A stretch of 64,000 nucleotides of DNA from Calothrix sp. NIES-4105 (GCF_002368415.1 NZ_AP018290.1:9725717-9789716), one strand, 5' to 3'. Positions 47,256-57,032 are shown, numbered from the stretch's first letter. The notes: generated from the sequence alone by a model not told the origin. Program-made: numbers and translations.

Positions 47256-49376
47256 ATGATGAAACGGCGAACTTTTTTGCAGCGAATAGGCTCAGTACTC
47301 GCAGTATTGGGGATAACAGAAGCTGAATGGCTAAGTTTAGGAAACGATTACTATCAAGCTTTAGCTCAAACAAGTTCGCGCAAGTTAGCTTTGCTTGTAG
47401 GCATTAATAACTATTCTCAGTTTCCAAGTTTGAGTGGCTGCTTGACTGATGTAGAATTACAAAAGCAACTTTTGATTTATCGCTTTGGTTTCCAATTATC
47501 TGACATTCTATGCTTGACAGATGAAAAAGCTAGTAAAAACTCTATACAGAAAGCTTTTGATGATTTTAGCAACCAAGTCAATCCAGGTGATGTAGTATTT
47601 TTCCACTTCAGCGGTTACGCAAGCTACATTAAGTCACAAAAAGCACTAATACTCTTTGATGATAATCCTAAAGAACAGCGTCAAGTTAATTATTTATTAG
47701 AAGAAACACTGCAATTGATTTTACGCGCGCTCCCTACTGAAAACGTAATTGCAGTACTTGATACAAGTTATAATCTTAATCACGCTAAAAACTGTAGTTT
47801 AAAAGTTCGCGCACAGGCTACACCAGATAATATCGATATAGCCGATAATGAATTAGATTATCAGAATCAACTTAAATCTAAATTAGGTGCTACGCCTAAA
47901 GCCTTAGTATTATCTGCAACCTCAAACCCGAACGAGTCAGCGAGAGAGTCCCAAATGTTGGGGTTTAATGCAGGATTATTTACTTATGCTTTGACACAGT
48001 ATCTTTGGGAAAATACACAAACAGCTACGGTACAAGTCGGTTTGGCAAAAGTCAATTCAACTATACAGCAACTAGGCGGCAATCAACAGTCAACTTTATT
48101 AAATAGTAAAAAAATTCAGCAGTTAGGGACATTTGCCAGTAATTTTAGTAGTAATGTTCAAGCAGGCGCCGAGGGTGCTATTACTTCAGTAGAAGAAGAT
48201 GGCAGAACCGCACAGCTTTGGTTGGGTGGTGTACCACCGCATGTTTTGGAATATTTAGGAGTCAATTCAAAATTTGCTATTGTCTCCACGGTATCATCTT
48301 TAGTAATGCGTTCGCGTTCTGGGTTAACGGCAAAAGCTTCACTTCGTGCTGAGACTACTAGTACTGAGACACCAGTTGTTTTACAAGTTGGACAATTAAT
48401 TCAAGAAGTAGTGCGTGTTATACCTCGAAACATTCACCTTAATATTGGACTCGATAAGTTAGAACGTATCGAACGTGTTGATGCAACCAGTGCTTTCGCG
48501 ACTTTTAATTATATTTCCAGTACATCAGCAGAACCCGCAGATTATATATTTGGTAAATTACTTGATAAAACCCAAGAAACTGGGTCTGTGATGGTATCTT
48601 CCAGTCGTTATGGCTTGTTTACCCTTAGTGGAGAGCTTATAGCGAATACCGTAGGTGAAGTTGGAGAAGCTGTAAAACTTGCAGCACAAAGACTGGCGCC
48701 AAAATTACAAGCAATACTAGCCTCAAAATTATGGCGCCTCACTGAAAACGAAGCTTCATCGCTGTTAAATGTAAAAGTCACACTCGAAACAATTATGGGC
48801 GCCGCTTCACAACCCATAATGGTAAAGGAAAGTTTAAGAACTCAACAGTTTGATACAAGGGCAATAAAATCTAATGGCATAGAATTAAACAAATTATCTA
48901 TAGGCAACCGTATTCAATATCAAGTTGAAAATAAATCGACTCAAACTCTTTATTTAATGCTATTAGGATTAGATACTAGTAAAAACGTATTTGGTTTATG
49001 TGCTTGGCAAAACCCTACCGAAAATACACCATCTCATCCCTCACTGCAAAATATCACTATTGAACCCGGCGCCACCATCACCGTTCCCCAAACTAACCCT
49101 GGCTTTGAATGGATAATGCAAGGACTCAGCGACTCGTGGGAAGTACAGATAATTCTTAGTACGGCGCCTTTTACCCAAACTCTGACTGCATTAGCTGCAA
49201 CAAAAGTAGCTACCGGACAACAGCGAATTGTCGCTATATCGAATCCGTTAGAAGTTGTTTCTTCGATTTTACAAGATTTACATGATGTAAATAAAGAAAG
49301 AAAAGAGGCAAGTGATACTTACGTATGGAACGTTAATAATTGGGCAAGCTTTAATTTTGTTTTTCAGGCAAAATAG
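47256..49376 (+). CDS. Caspase-fold (orthocaspase p20-like) pseudoenzyme
   Basis: 706 residues. N-terminus MMKRRTFLQRIGSVLAVLGI is a twin-arginine-like signal. Residues 42-250 form a caspase/metacaspase p20 domain (KLALLVGINNYSQFPSLSGC). The catalytic His of S-G-H-G is Tyr121 (FHFSGYAS) and the catalytic Cys of D-T/S-C-H is Ser171 (VLDTSYNL), so it should be proteolytically dead. Such Y/S variants are known among cyanobacterial orthocaspases. Residues 300-700 are an uncharacterised C-terminal region with beta-rich character. Probably periplasmic. Confidence 0.88.
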   Translation: MMKRRTFLQRIGSVLAVLGITEAEWLSLGNDYYQALAQTSSRKLALLVGINNYSQFPSLSGCLTDVELQKQLLIYRFGFQLSDILCLTDEKASKNSIQKAFDDFSNQVNPGDVVFFHFSGYASYIKSQKALILFDDNPKEQRQVNYLLEETLQLILRALPTENVIAVLDTSYNLNHAKNCSLKVRAQATPDNIDIADNELDYQNQLKSKLGATPKALVLSATSNPNESARESQMLGFNAGLFTYALTQYLWENTQTATVQVGLAKVNSTIQQLGGNQQSTLLNSKKIQQLGTFASNFSSNVQAGAEGAITSVEEDGRTAQLWLGGVPPHVLEYLGVNSKFAIVSTVSSLVMRSRSGLTAKASLRAETTSTETPVVLQVGQLIQEVVRVIPRNIHLNIGLDKLERIERVDATSAFATFNYISSTSAEPADYIFGKLLDKTQETGSVMVSSSRYGLFTLSGELIANTVGEVGEAVKLAAQRLAPKLQAILASKLWRLTENEASSLLNVKVTLETIMGAASQPIMVKESLRTQQFDTRAIKSNGIELNKLSIGNRIQYQVENKSTQTLYLMLLGLDTSKNVFGLCAWQNPTENTPSHPSLQNITIEPGATITVPQTNPGFEWIMQGLSDSWEVQIILSTAPFTQTLTALAATKVATGQQRIVAISNPLEVVSSILQDLHDVNKERKEASDTYVWNVNNWASFNFVFQAK

Positions 49377-49423
49377 TGTAGAGACGCGAAATTTCGCGTC
49401 TCCACAAATTTCGCGTCTCTACA
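49377..49423. terminator. Bidirectional hairpin of the TGTAGAGACG family
   Basis: TGTAGAGACGCGAAATTTCG then CGTCTCCACAAATTTCGCGT and CTCTACA. It starts directly after the TAG of the caspase-like gene and contains the TAG of mtnP on the other strand. Good candidate for a shared terminator. Confidence 0.7.
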
Positions 49424-50291
49424 TGTATTTTTTTAAAATAACTTCTAGTTTTTGCTTTGTTGCATCTGGTACTGAATCTAATCTCGTCAAAATCGCATAC
49501 TTTAATGCTGAATGTGCCTCTGAAACTGGCGCCTCAACGCTTAGGCGCCGCACAGCTTCTTGTATAACTTTCTGTGCATTTACCGAATTACGCTGTAAAT
49601 TTGCTACTACCATCTCGACAGTTACACTATCGTGGTCAGGATGCCAACAATCATAGTCTGTTACTAATGCCATTGTTGCATAAGCAATTTCCGCTTCACG
49701 CGCGAGTTTTGCTTCTTGTAAATTTGTCATTCCAATAACTGTGGCGCCCCAGCTACGATAAAGATTAGATTCTGCCTTCGTAGAAAATGCTGGCCCTTCC
49801 ATACAAACATAAGTACCACCACGATGTAAACTAACATCAGATAAGTTTAAAGCCGCAATCGAATCACTCACAACTTTGGCTAAATTCTGACACACTGGGT
49901 CGCCAAATGTAATGTGGGCGACAATACCCTCACCGAAAAATGTTGATATGCGGTTTCGTGTCCGGTCTATAAACTGGTCTGGAACTACCATATCTAGAGG
50001 TTTGACTTCTTCCTTCAACGAACCGACTGCACTCGCTGAGATTATATATTCAACGCCAAGCTTTTTCATCGCGTAGATATTGGCGCGAAATGGTAACTCT
50101 GTCGGTAATAATGTGTGGTTTCGACCGTGACGCGCGAGAAATGCTACCTGTGTTGTGTCAAGTTTTCCTAAAATCAATGCGTCTGATGGCGAACCAAACG
50201 GTGTATCAATAAAGACCTCCTCAACATCGAGTAGTGCATCCATTTTGTATAGACCGCTACCGCCAATTATACCGATTTTTGCTTCAGCCAT
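49419..50291 (-). CDS. mtnP: S-methyl-5'-thioadenosine phosphorylase
   Basis: 290 residues from ATG 50291 ([20 protein letters not shown]); GTG 50300 is an upstream alternative. Phosphate-binding [64 protein letters not shown] and the [15 protein letters not shown] block are typical of MTA phosphorylases. Recycles methylthioadenosine from polyamine synthesis in methionine salvage. The stop lies in the TGTAGAGACG hairpin. Confidence 0.94.
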   Translation of the reverse strand: MAEAKIGIIGGSGLYKMDALLDVEEVFIDTPFGSPSDALILGKLDTTQVAFLARHGRNHTLLPTELPFRANIYAMKKLGVEYIISASAVGSLKEEVKPLDMVVPDQFIDRTRNRISTFFGEGIVAHITFGDPVCQNLAKVVSDSIAALNLSDVSLHRGGTYVCMEGPAFSTKAESNLYRSWGATVIGMTNLQEAKLAREAEIAYATMALVTDYDCWHPDHDSVTVEMVVANLQRNSVNAQKVIQEAVRRLSVEAPVSEAHSALKYAILTRLDSVPDATKQKLEVILKKYM

Positions 50292-50754
50292 TGTTTTCAC
50301 TCACTTTCACATATGCATTTTAGCTAGCAATGGCAGCTATTGTACCTTAATCACACCTAATATTATTACTGCTTATTCTTTATCAAATTTTTATAAGAAC
50401 AGCGATTAGTTAAAAATTTCGAGTGTTTTAGTAATTGATACCCAGGTTTTATAGCCTTCAATCTTCCCAAACAGTGCTAATCGTATACCATAAGCGAGCG
50501 TCAAGAAGTCGGGTATTATAAACGTTAGGTAGTTTCAACCTATACATATGTATAAGTTTTTGTTAGTCTCATGTTAGTGTTAATGAAAAAGGTGTAATGG
50601 AAAGTTTTGACATCCGGTCTGGGTTCCTACTTCAATTCCCCTTAATTAAATTAACCAAAATTCTTCTGGGGATGGCGCCATGATTACAAATCTTAAGCAT
50701 TAAATAACGCGAAGAATATCAAAACAAACATGTTTTTCTATAATAGCGGCTACC
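50292..50754. other. Intergenic region between mtnP and the GGDEF-EAL gene
   Basis: 463 bp, AT-rich, divergent promoters expected. One GGCGCC (50674). No repeat family member or gene recognised apart from a lone AAGAAGTCGGGTATT word at 50504. Confidence 0.5.
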
Positions 50755-52626
50755 ATGATGTGGTTAATGGTTGGTTTACTTACTTGCTTGACAATAATAG
50801 TCTCGTATTTTCTTTCCCTGTTGTTATTGCCAAGGGCAAAAAGCTTGCAAACAGGAGGGATATTTTTTGATGATCTATATGATAATCGTTTTCATCAAAT
50901 ACAAATTGAGCTAGAAAAATCGCGTTCGTTACACCAAGCAACTTTAGAGTCAACAGCAGATGGTATTTTAGTTGTCGATAATGGAGGTAAAATTGCAGGG
51001 TTTAATCAAAAATTTGTGCAAATGTGGGGAATTCCTGAAGCTATTCTTGTTTCAGGTTTGGACAAACAAGCTTTGAAAGTTGCACTTAGCCAGTTAAAAT
51101 ACCCGAAAGAGTATATTGCGACAATCCGAGAATTGTACGTGCGTCCAGATGCACAAGTGTCGGATGCTATTGCCTTTAAAGACGGCAGAATTTTCGAGCG
51201 GTATTCACAACCTCAGTATGTAGGAGGCCAGATTGTCGGTAGGGTATGGAGTTTCCGCGATATCACTGCCCAAAAAACAGCAGAAGCAAAAATTCATCAT
51301 CAGTCACTACACGATTTATTAACTGATTTACCAAATCGGGTATTATTTAACGAGTTATTGGCTTCGGCTTTAAAACAAGCTCGTGATAGTGAAGATCATC
51401 TTGCTGTATGTTTTTTAGATTTAGACCGATTTAAAACAATAAACGATACATTAGGTCACGCAGTCGGGGATCAATTACTCAAAAGTGTAACCAAACGATT
51501 AACACAATGTCTGCGAGAAGGAGACATTATTGCTCGTTGGGGAGGTGATGAATTTACCATACTTTTACCTAAAATACGTGATATTAAAGATGCTGCGAAT
51601 ATACAAGAGCGGATATTAGCAGCGTTAAACCCTAGATTTGACATAGAAGACCATCAACTACACGTCAGTGCTAGTATTGGGATTGCACTTTATCCTTTAC
51701 ATGGGCTAGATGCAGAAATTTTAATGAAACATGCGGATGCAGCATTAAATCGTGCTAAATCACAGGGTAGAAATAAATATCAGTTTTACAATTTTGGAAT
51801 TACTACGCAGACCACAGAGCTATTTATATTAGAAAATAGTTTATATTATGCGCTTGAAAAAGGGGAGTTAGTTGTTCATTATCAACCCCAAGTAAATATT
51901 ACGACTGGTAAAATTACTAAAATGGAAGCTTTGCTACGTTGGCAGCATAGCGGATTAGGCATAATTTCTCCAACTAAGTTTATTCCATTAGCTGAAGAGA
52001 CAGGACAAATTATACCGATTGGCGAATGGGTACTTCGCACAGCTTGTACTCAAACTAAATATTGGCAAAAAGCTTTAGCAATGCCATCGCTTTCGATAGC
52101 GGTTAATTTATCCGCACGTCAATTTCAACAGCCAAATTTAGTTGATATGGTACAGCAGATACTTATAGAAACTGAATTGGCGCCAGAATGTTTAGAGTTA
52201 GAAATAACTGAAGGTATTGCAATGCAAAATATAGATTTAACAAAAGACATATTGAATGAATTACATCGAATGGGTGTGTCTATATCTATAGATGATTTTG
52301 GTACAGGATATTGCTCGCTTGCATATATTAAAAATTTTCCAATACATACTCTAAAAATCGACAAGTCTTTTGTACGTGATTTAGCAACAAACAGACATGA
52401 TGCTGCAATTACTAGTGCGATAATTGCTTTAGCACATGGTTTAAACATGAATGTAGTTGCTGAAGGAGTAGAAACTGAGGAGCAGCGAAGATTGCTACAG
52501 GTTCTTGACTGCGAATTAATGCAGGGATTTTTATTTAGTAGAGCAATTTCGGCAGCAGATGCAACTAAATTATTACGTCGATATAAATCGCAAAAATTTA
52601 ATAATCATCCCTTTTTAGTTGCGTAA
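50755..52626 (+). CDS. PAS-GGDEF-EAL cyclic-di-GMP enzyme
   Basis: 623 residues: N-terminal membrane span (4-25), PAS domain (60-175; LESTADGILVVDNGGKIAGF), GGDEF domain (185-345) with intact RWGGDEFTILLP, and EAL domain (360-610) with KMEALLRWQHSG, EITEGIAMQ, IDDFGTGYCSLAYIKNFPIH and VVAEGVETEEQ. Both cyclase and phosphodiesterase motifs look complete; net activity cannot be told. Its 3' end overlaps the converging pentapeptide gene by 29 bp. Confidence 0.94.
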   Translation: MMWLMVGLLTCLTIIVSYFLSLLLLPRAKSLQTGGIFFDDLYDNRFHQIQIELEKSRSLHQATLESTADGILVVDNGGKIAGFNQKFVQMWGIPEAILVSGLDKQALKVALSQLKYPKEYIATIRELYVRPDAQVSDAIAFKDGRIFERYSQPQYVGGQIVGRVWSFRDITAQKTAEAKIHHQSLHDLLTDLPNRVLFNELLASALKQARDSEDHLAVCFLDLDRFKTINDTLGHAVGDQLLKSVTKRLTQCLREGDIIARWGGDEFTILLPKIRDIKDAANIQERILAALNPRFDIEDHQLHVSASIGIALYPLHGLDAEILMKHADAALNRAKSQGRNKYQFYNFGITTQTTELFILENSLYYALEKGELVVHYQPQVNITTGKITKMEALLRWQHSGLGIISPTKFIPLAEETGQIIPIGEWVLRTACTQTKYWQKALAMPSLSIAVNLSARQFQQPNLVDMVQQILIETELAPECLELEITEGIAMQNIDLTKDILNELHRMGVSISIDDFGTGYCSLAYIKNFPIHTLKIDKSFVRDLATNRHDAAITSAIIALAHGLNMNVVAEGVETEEQRRLLQVLDCELMQGFLFSRAISAADATKLLRRYKSQKFNNHPFLVA

Positions 52627-53356
52627 CTATTGTATTTACATCTAAGAACGCTTCATCATACTCTGCATTTTCCCAATTGTGCGCTCCTTGAATTTGTTGA
52701 ATAGACAAATTAATCGCTGCCTTGAAATTTGCACCTTTAAGGTTGGCGCCAGTTAAATTAACATTTTCAAGGTTTGAGAAAGCGAAAGAAGCTCCAGTAA
52801 GATTTGTTCGTCTTAGGTCAGCATTATTTAAGTTTGCTTGGGTGAATTTAGCGCGCGATAAGAAAGCGTGACCAAAGTGAGCGTTTTTGAGATTCGCTTT
52901 ATAAAAATTAGCTTTATAAAAATAGACTCCTATTGCTTCTGCTTCATATAAGTTTGCTTCACTTAAATCTACTGATATTAAGTTGGCTTCTATTAAGTTA
53001 GCAAAAGCTAGATTAGCTCGTTTTAAAGTTGCTTCACTTAAATCCGCATCTCTCAGGTTAGCACTTTGTAAGTTGGTCGCAATCAGATTTGCATTTGCCA
53101 TTAAAGTATTCCTGAGATTTGAATTACTCAAATCGGCGCCAATTAGATTTGCATAACTTAAATTAGAATTTGTAAGTTCGGCATTACTCAGATTTGCAAG
53201 ACTGAAATTAGCATAGCTGAGGTTGGTATTAATTAATTTTGCTTCGTGTAAGTCTGTACTGCTAAAATCTGGTTCAATATCAGAATTTTTTTGTCTCCAT
53301 TTTGTCCAGGTCAATGCACCTGCTCTCAATAATGTCAGATGCTCAAAATTTCCCAT
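52598..53356 (-). CDS. Pentapeptide-repeat protein
   Basis: 252 residues, about 38 A(D/N)LxX pentapeptides from residue 30 to 225 (for example ANFSLANLSNAELTNSNLSY, ADLSEATLKRANLAFANLIE). It should fold as a right-handed quadrilateral beta-helix. A 30-residue non-repeat head (HLTLLRAGALTWTKWRQKNS) is common to many cyanobacterial members. Function unknown. Tail-to-tail overlap with the GGDEF-EAL gene. Confidence 0.93.
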   Translation of the reverse strand: MGNFEHLTLLRAGALTWTKWRQKNSDIEPDFSSTDLHEAKLINTNLSYANFSLANLSNAELTNSNLSYANLIGADLSNSNLRNTLMANANLIATNLQSANLRDADLSEATLKRANLAFANLIEANLISVDLSEANLYEAEAIGVYFYKANFYKANLKNAHFGHAFLSRAKFTQANLNNADLRRTNLTGASFAFSNLENVNLTGANLKGANFKAAINLSIQQIQGAHNWENAEYDEAFLDVNTIVTQLKRDDY

Positions 53357-53411
53357 AATTTGATAATTTTAACTCCTGTATGCGTTTTTTGTTGGTGGGG
53401 CATGGTGGCGG

Positions 53412-53471
53412 TGGGGCGGGTTTACAGTATCTTAATTTAATGATGGAGGATTTTGGTTAACCCGCCCCTAC
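53412..53471. repeat. Interspersed ~60-bp repeat, copy 6
   Basis: GTGGGGCGGGTTTACAGTAT ... GGTTAACCCGCCCCTACG; lies between the pentapeptide gene and ccmP, 8 bp past the ccmP stop. Confidence 0.85.
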
Positions 53472-53478
53472 GATATCA

Positions 53479-54117
53479 TCATTCTTGACGACCACCACTT
53501 GGGGTTCTACCTGCTACACTTTCAATGGCGGTTTTGGCGCCAGCTGCTCCTGCTAGGATATCGCGTTCTTGTCCACCTAAATATAGGCGCCCAAAACTAC
53601 CTACAGCTTGCACCTCAAGAATATTAATCGATGCTGCTTTTTCAGCTTCATTTGCAGCTAGTGCAGCATAAGCAGCAGGTTCAACTTCAAGAACATATAA
53701 CGTTTCTCCTGCGAGTAATAATTGTCCTCTACGAGTACGGTTGATAAGCTGCGTTTGGTAAGCGTCAATATTACGAATAATTTGACTTGATACCACGCGC
53801 GGTTTAATACATTCATCGCGCTTGACTCCTAAAAAAGCCAAAATAGCTTGACCTGCAGCGCGCGTTTCACCCTGTGAACCAGAATGAACTTCGAGTAAAC
53901 CATATAACCGTTCGACAACTTGTACACCTGGACGCACCGAAGCAGATTTTAGGGCAATATCGGTGATTCGATTAATTTCTATGCCAGGAGAAATTTCAAT
54001 CCACAGCGATGTGTCCCCTGGTAATGGCAAGAAACCTTGGGCAACAGTTCCTATGTATGCTGCATGTTGCGGTTGCAAGTTGTCGAGAAATACAAAACTG
54101 CGTAGTTCTATACCCAA
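53479..54117 (-). CDS. ccmP: Carboxysome shell protein CcmP (tandem BMC)
   Basis: 212 residues if started at TTG 54117 ([20 protein letters not shown]), which has a GGAGAG ribosome-binding site and matches known CcmP N-termini; the frame is open to another TTG at 54156. Two BMC-like domains ([80 protein letters not shown]). Forms trimers and stacked hexagonal tiles with a gated pore thought to pass metabolites such as 3-PGA. Encoded away from the main ccm cluster, as is common. Confidence 0.93.
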   Translation of the reverse strand: MGIELRSFVFLDNLQPQHAAYIGTVAQGFLPLPGDTSLWIEISPGIEINRITDIALKSASVRPGVQVVERLYGLLEVHSGSQGETRAAGQAILAFLGVKRDECIKPRVVSSQIIRNIDAYQTQLINRTRRGQLLLAGETLYVLEVEPAAYAALAANEAEKAASINILEVQAVGSFGRLYLGGQERDILAGAAGAKTAIESVAGRTPSGGRQE

Positions 54118-54278
54118 GGATGCTCTCCAGTCGTAATTGTAGGTGCGTAAAACCAACGTATCATAAGCTTTGACATTGAAATAATGAATTAGGTTTTTTT
54201 CCGAAAAATATTACTACAGTCGTGTATGTATATGTCTATATATATATTGTGCAACGCTGCGCTTTTAGGTAAACTTGT

Positions 54279-55757
54279 ATGCTGATTTTTGAAGAACACT
54301 TTCAAGATAACTGCCGTAACTGGGTTACGCGCTCCGGTGTTGATTGTAGTCTTGGGATTAAAGCGAGTCATTATTCGTTTGACCACAAGCGCAGTGGTTC
54401 GGAGACATACTGGTTAAGTTGGAATTCAACAGAGTTTTTTTACGAGTTAAATAATTTTCATATTTCTATAGTATTGGAGAAGGTAACAGGGGTTGATAGT
54501 TTTGGGTATGGTTTTATTTGGGGACTCCTCGACAGCAACAACTTCTTCGAGTTCATTATCTCTGGAAATGGGTTGTATCGTATCGCCCAGTGTAAAAATG
54601 GTACATTTGAATACTACACTAACTGGAAACGCTGCACATCGATACAGCTAGGTAATGGTGTAAACTTACTTGAAGTTCGACGAATTGGAGATAATGTTGA
54701 GTTTTATATCAACAGCACGGTAGTTGAGACGTTTTCAACTCAGCAAGTAATGGATGTATTGGGGAAAAGCTTTGGTTTTGTGATTCATGACAAAATCAAC
54801 ATCAAGGTTCACAGTTTGATGATCACAGCGCTTGACATTGAAAAAGAACCAACTTTTGATGTAGATGTCAAAGACTCAAAACCCGAAACTAAAGCAGCTT
54901 TCATTCAACATGAGGCGCCGGATTACGATACGCTAGAAAAAATAATCACAGATTTGAATCAGTTAGTTGGACACGAACGAACCAAACAACAGTTATTTTC
55001 GCTTGCGAATTTTCTCAAGGTGCAAACCGAACGTAAGCAGCGAGGTTTGAAAACAGTTGACACTTCACTTCATTTAATGCTGTATGGACCACCAGGAACA
55101 GGTAAAACCACAATTGCCAGATTAGTAGGTCGTTTATACAAACAGCTAGGGTTTTTGGAGCGTGGGCATGTTATCGAAACTGACCGTGCCGGAATTGTTG
55201 GAGGATATATCGGTCAAACAGCGCTCCGTGTAGAAAGTGCCGTACAGCAAGCATTAGACGGTGTGCTATTTATAGATGAAGCTCATGCTTTAGTGCCAGA
55301 AGATACACCAAATGATTTTGGTAAAGAAGCATTACAAGTATTGCTCAAACGAATGGAAGACCAACGCGCGCGGTTAGCAGTAGTAGTTGCAGGTTATCCA
55401 GAGGAAATGGAAAAGTTCATCGAGTCAAATCCAGGTTTAAAATCGCGCGTCAACCGCTTATTTTATATCGACCACTATACACCAAACGAATTGCTATCAA
55501 TTTTTAAGAAATTCTGTATTGAAAACGGGTACTCGCTCGATTTATCAGCTTGTATTGTTCTACAAAGAGCTTTTGAACTTGCTTATGCCAAGCGTGACAA
55601 GAATTTTGGTAACGGACGCTTTGTTCGTACTATATTCGAGCGCAGCATCGAGCAACAAGCAAACCGGATTGTGAACAAGCTCGAAAAATTGGATAATTCC
55701 GAGATTTCTTTGGTGACTGGAGATGATTTATTTTTTGTTAATTCTGATAGTTATTAA
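54279..55757 (+). CDS. CbbX/SpoVK-type AAA+ ATPase with N-terminal beta-rich domain
   Basis: 492 residues. 1-185: a beta-rich, Trp/Tyr-rich domain (FEEHFQDNCRNWVTRS, GYGFIWGLLDSNNFFEFIIS, GNGVNLLEVRRIGDNVEFYI) that reads like a concanavalin-type lectin/glucanase jelly-roll. 215-490: AAA+ module of the CbbX/SpoVK group with Walker A GPPGTGKTT (270-277), pore-loop-like GGYIGQT (308-314), Walker B VLFIDEAHAL (329-338) and arginine-finger region NPGLKSRVNR. Divergent from ccmP. Client unknown; Rubisco-activase activity is only suggested by kinship. Confidence 0.85.
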   Translation: MLIFEEHFQDNCRNWVTRSGVDCSLGIKASHYSFDHKRSGSETYWLSWNSTEFFYELNNFHISIVLEKVTGVDSFGYGFIWGLLDSNNFFEFIISGNGLYRIAQCKNGTFEYYTNWKRCTSIQLGNGVNLLEVRRIGDNVEFYINSTVVETFSTQQVMDVLGKSFGFVIHDKINIKVHSLMITALDIEKEPTFDVDVKDSKPETKAAFIQHEAPDYDTLEKIITDLNQLVGHERTKQQLFSLANFLKVQTERKQRGLKTVDTSLHLMLYGPPGTGKTTIARLVGRLYKQLGFLERGHVIETDRAGIVGGYIGQTALRVESAVQQALDGVLFIDEAHALVPEDTPNDFGKEALQVLLKRMEDQRARLAVVVAGYPEEMEKFIESNPGLKSRVNRLFYIDHYTPNELLSIFKKFCIENGYSLDLSACIVLQRAFELAYAKRDKNFGNGRFVRTIFERSIEQQANRIVNKLEKLDNSEISLVTGDDLFFVNSDSY

Positions 55758-55837
55758 AAAATCCAGTTTATACAGGTATTATTACGGTTAGGGCAAAGTA
55801 TATTTCTTTGTCAAAACTTTAAATTACATAGTCATTC

Positions 55838-56512
55838 ATGAAGCTTTGTTTAAGGACTGCTCAATCTCGTGTGGTTGTTACCTTTATAGGAGCAACAGCA
55901 ATTAGTTTTTTGTCGTTTAAACCCGCAAATGCTGTAATTTTTGTCGAACCAATTGTGACAACAGCAAATCAAGATATCTTAGCGACAAGAAATCCAAGAA
56001 GGTTGACAAACATACAACCTGGAGAAGTTATTGAATATGGAGTTCCAGACTTCGCAAACAACTTGCAAAACGCCACAGGGAATAATATAGGTAGTCTTGT
56101 ATTTGATTTAGAAACGCTTGCTTATAGCAATCCGAACGCGACTCCAGCGTTTAATAACGAACCAGTGGAGTGGGGAGATGTGAATGGAGATGGAAGAATT
56201 GGGTACTCAACCACACCTGGCCTAACAGATATCTTTAAAGACATTACTGTAACAGGCAACAGGATAACTTTTAGCGGTGGTGAAATCAGTAATGGAGCAA
56301 TATTTTACAATCCATTCTCTACCAAACCCGACCTGAAACCGGGTGGTGGAATTATCCCACCAGCAGCACCTCCACCAGCAGACCAAGACGGTCCAATCCG
56401 CGTTGCTAGTTATTACACTGCCATTCCCGAACCAACTTCCATATTTGCTCTCTTCTTTGCTGGTTTAGGCGCCGTAACTATTAAACGTAATCGGCTCACG
56501 CGCAGAACTTGA
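55838..56512 (+). CDS. PEP-CTERM sorted exported protein
   Basis: 224 residues: signal peptide (about 1-32, ending KPANA), a polar body with VNGDGRIGYSTTPG, a Pro-rich segment (PPAAPPPADQ) and the sorting signal AIPEPTSIFALFFAGLGAVT followed by basic IKRNRLTRR. PEP-CTERM proteins are processed by an exosortase and released or anchored at the cell surface. Body function unknown. A hairpin follows 20 bp after the stop. Confidence 0.9.
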   Translation: MKLCLRTAQSRVVVTFIGATAISFLSFKPANAVIFVEPIVTTANQDILATRNPRRLTNIQPGEVIEYGVPDFANNLQNATGNNIGSLVFDLETLAYSNPNATPAFNNEPVEWGDVNGDGRIGYSTTPGLTDIFKDITVTGNRITFSGGEISNGAIFYNPFSTKPDLKPGGGIIPPAAPPPADQDGPIRVASYYTAIPEPTSIFALFFAGLGAVTIKRNRLTRRT

Positions 56513-56532
56513 TTCAATCTAAAACAAATATG

Positions 56533-56565
56533 AGATTCCCCGTTTATTTAATAAACCGGGAATCT
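56533..56565 (+). terminator. Hairpin after the PEP-CTERM gene
   Basis: AGATTCCCCGTTTATTTAAT then AAACCGGGAATCT; a relative of the GATTCCCGACTTCTT hairpins at 16478 and 37780. Probable terminator, though the T-run is weak. Confidence 0.6.
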
Positions 56566-57032
56566 AGGTCTTCAAAACCATTATGAAAATCAAACCTTTT
56601 ATTATTGTTATTTATACTATTTATATAGGTAAATAAATTGTTTGTAATCACAATTGGCGCCAATTAGGCACCCTCAATGGTGTCTCTATATGTACAGAGC
56701 ATACCTGCGTGGGCTATGAATAACAAGCTTTTAATTTGTATTACTTTTGACATAATTATTGGCTAGGAAATAAGTAGGTTTGAGGCACCAGTTGTGCAGC
56801 AAATAACCTGATTCGTTTCACTACGCAAACCCTACCGCGCATCTTAGCATAATTGCTCAAAGGCGCCGTGTTTTCATATGGAGCAAGCAGTGGTGACATC
56901 CGTATTTTTGGTTATAACTAGAATGGTAAAAGGCGCCGTAGCTCTAATAAATGTGCGCTCCGCATAAATGCGACAATATAATATCGTCTTGCTTACAAGA
57001 TAATTATCAAAACTTGTTGAGCGATAAATGTA
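56566..57032. other. Intergenic region with clustered GGCGCC sites
   Basis: 467 bp, no gene. Three GGCGCC sites (56656, 56862, 56932). Two AAAGGCGCCGTA/G words in similar contexts suggest a small duplicated element. Confidence 0.5.
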
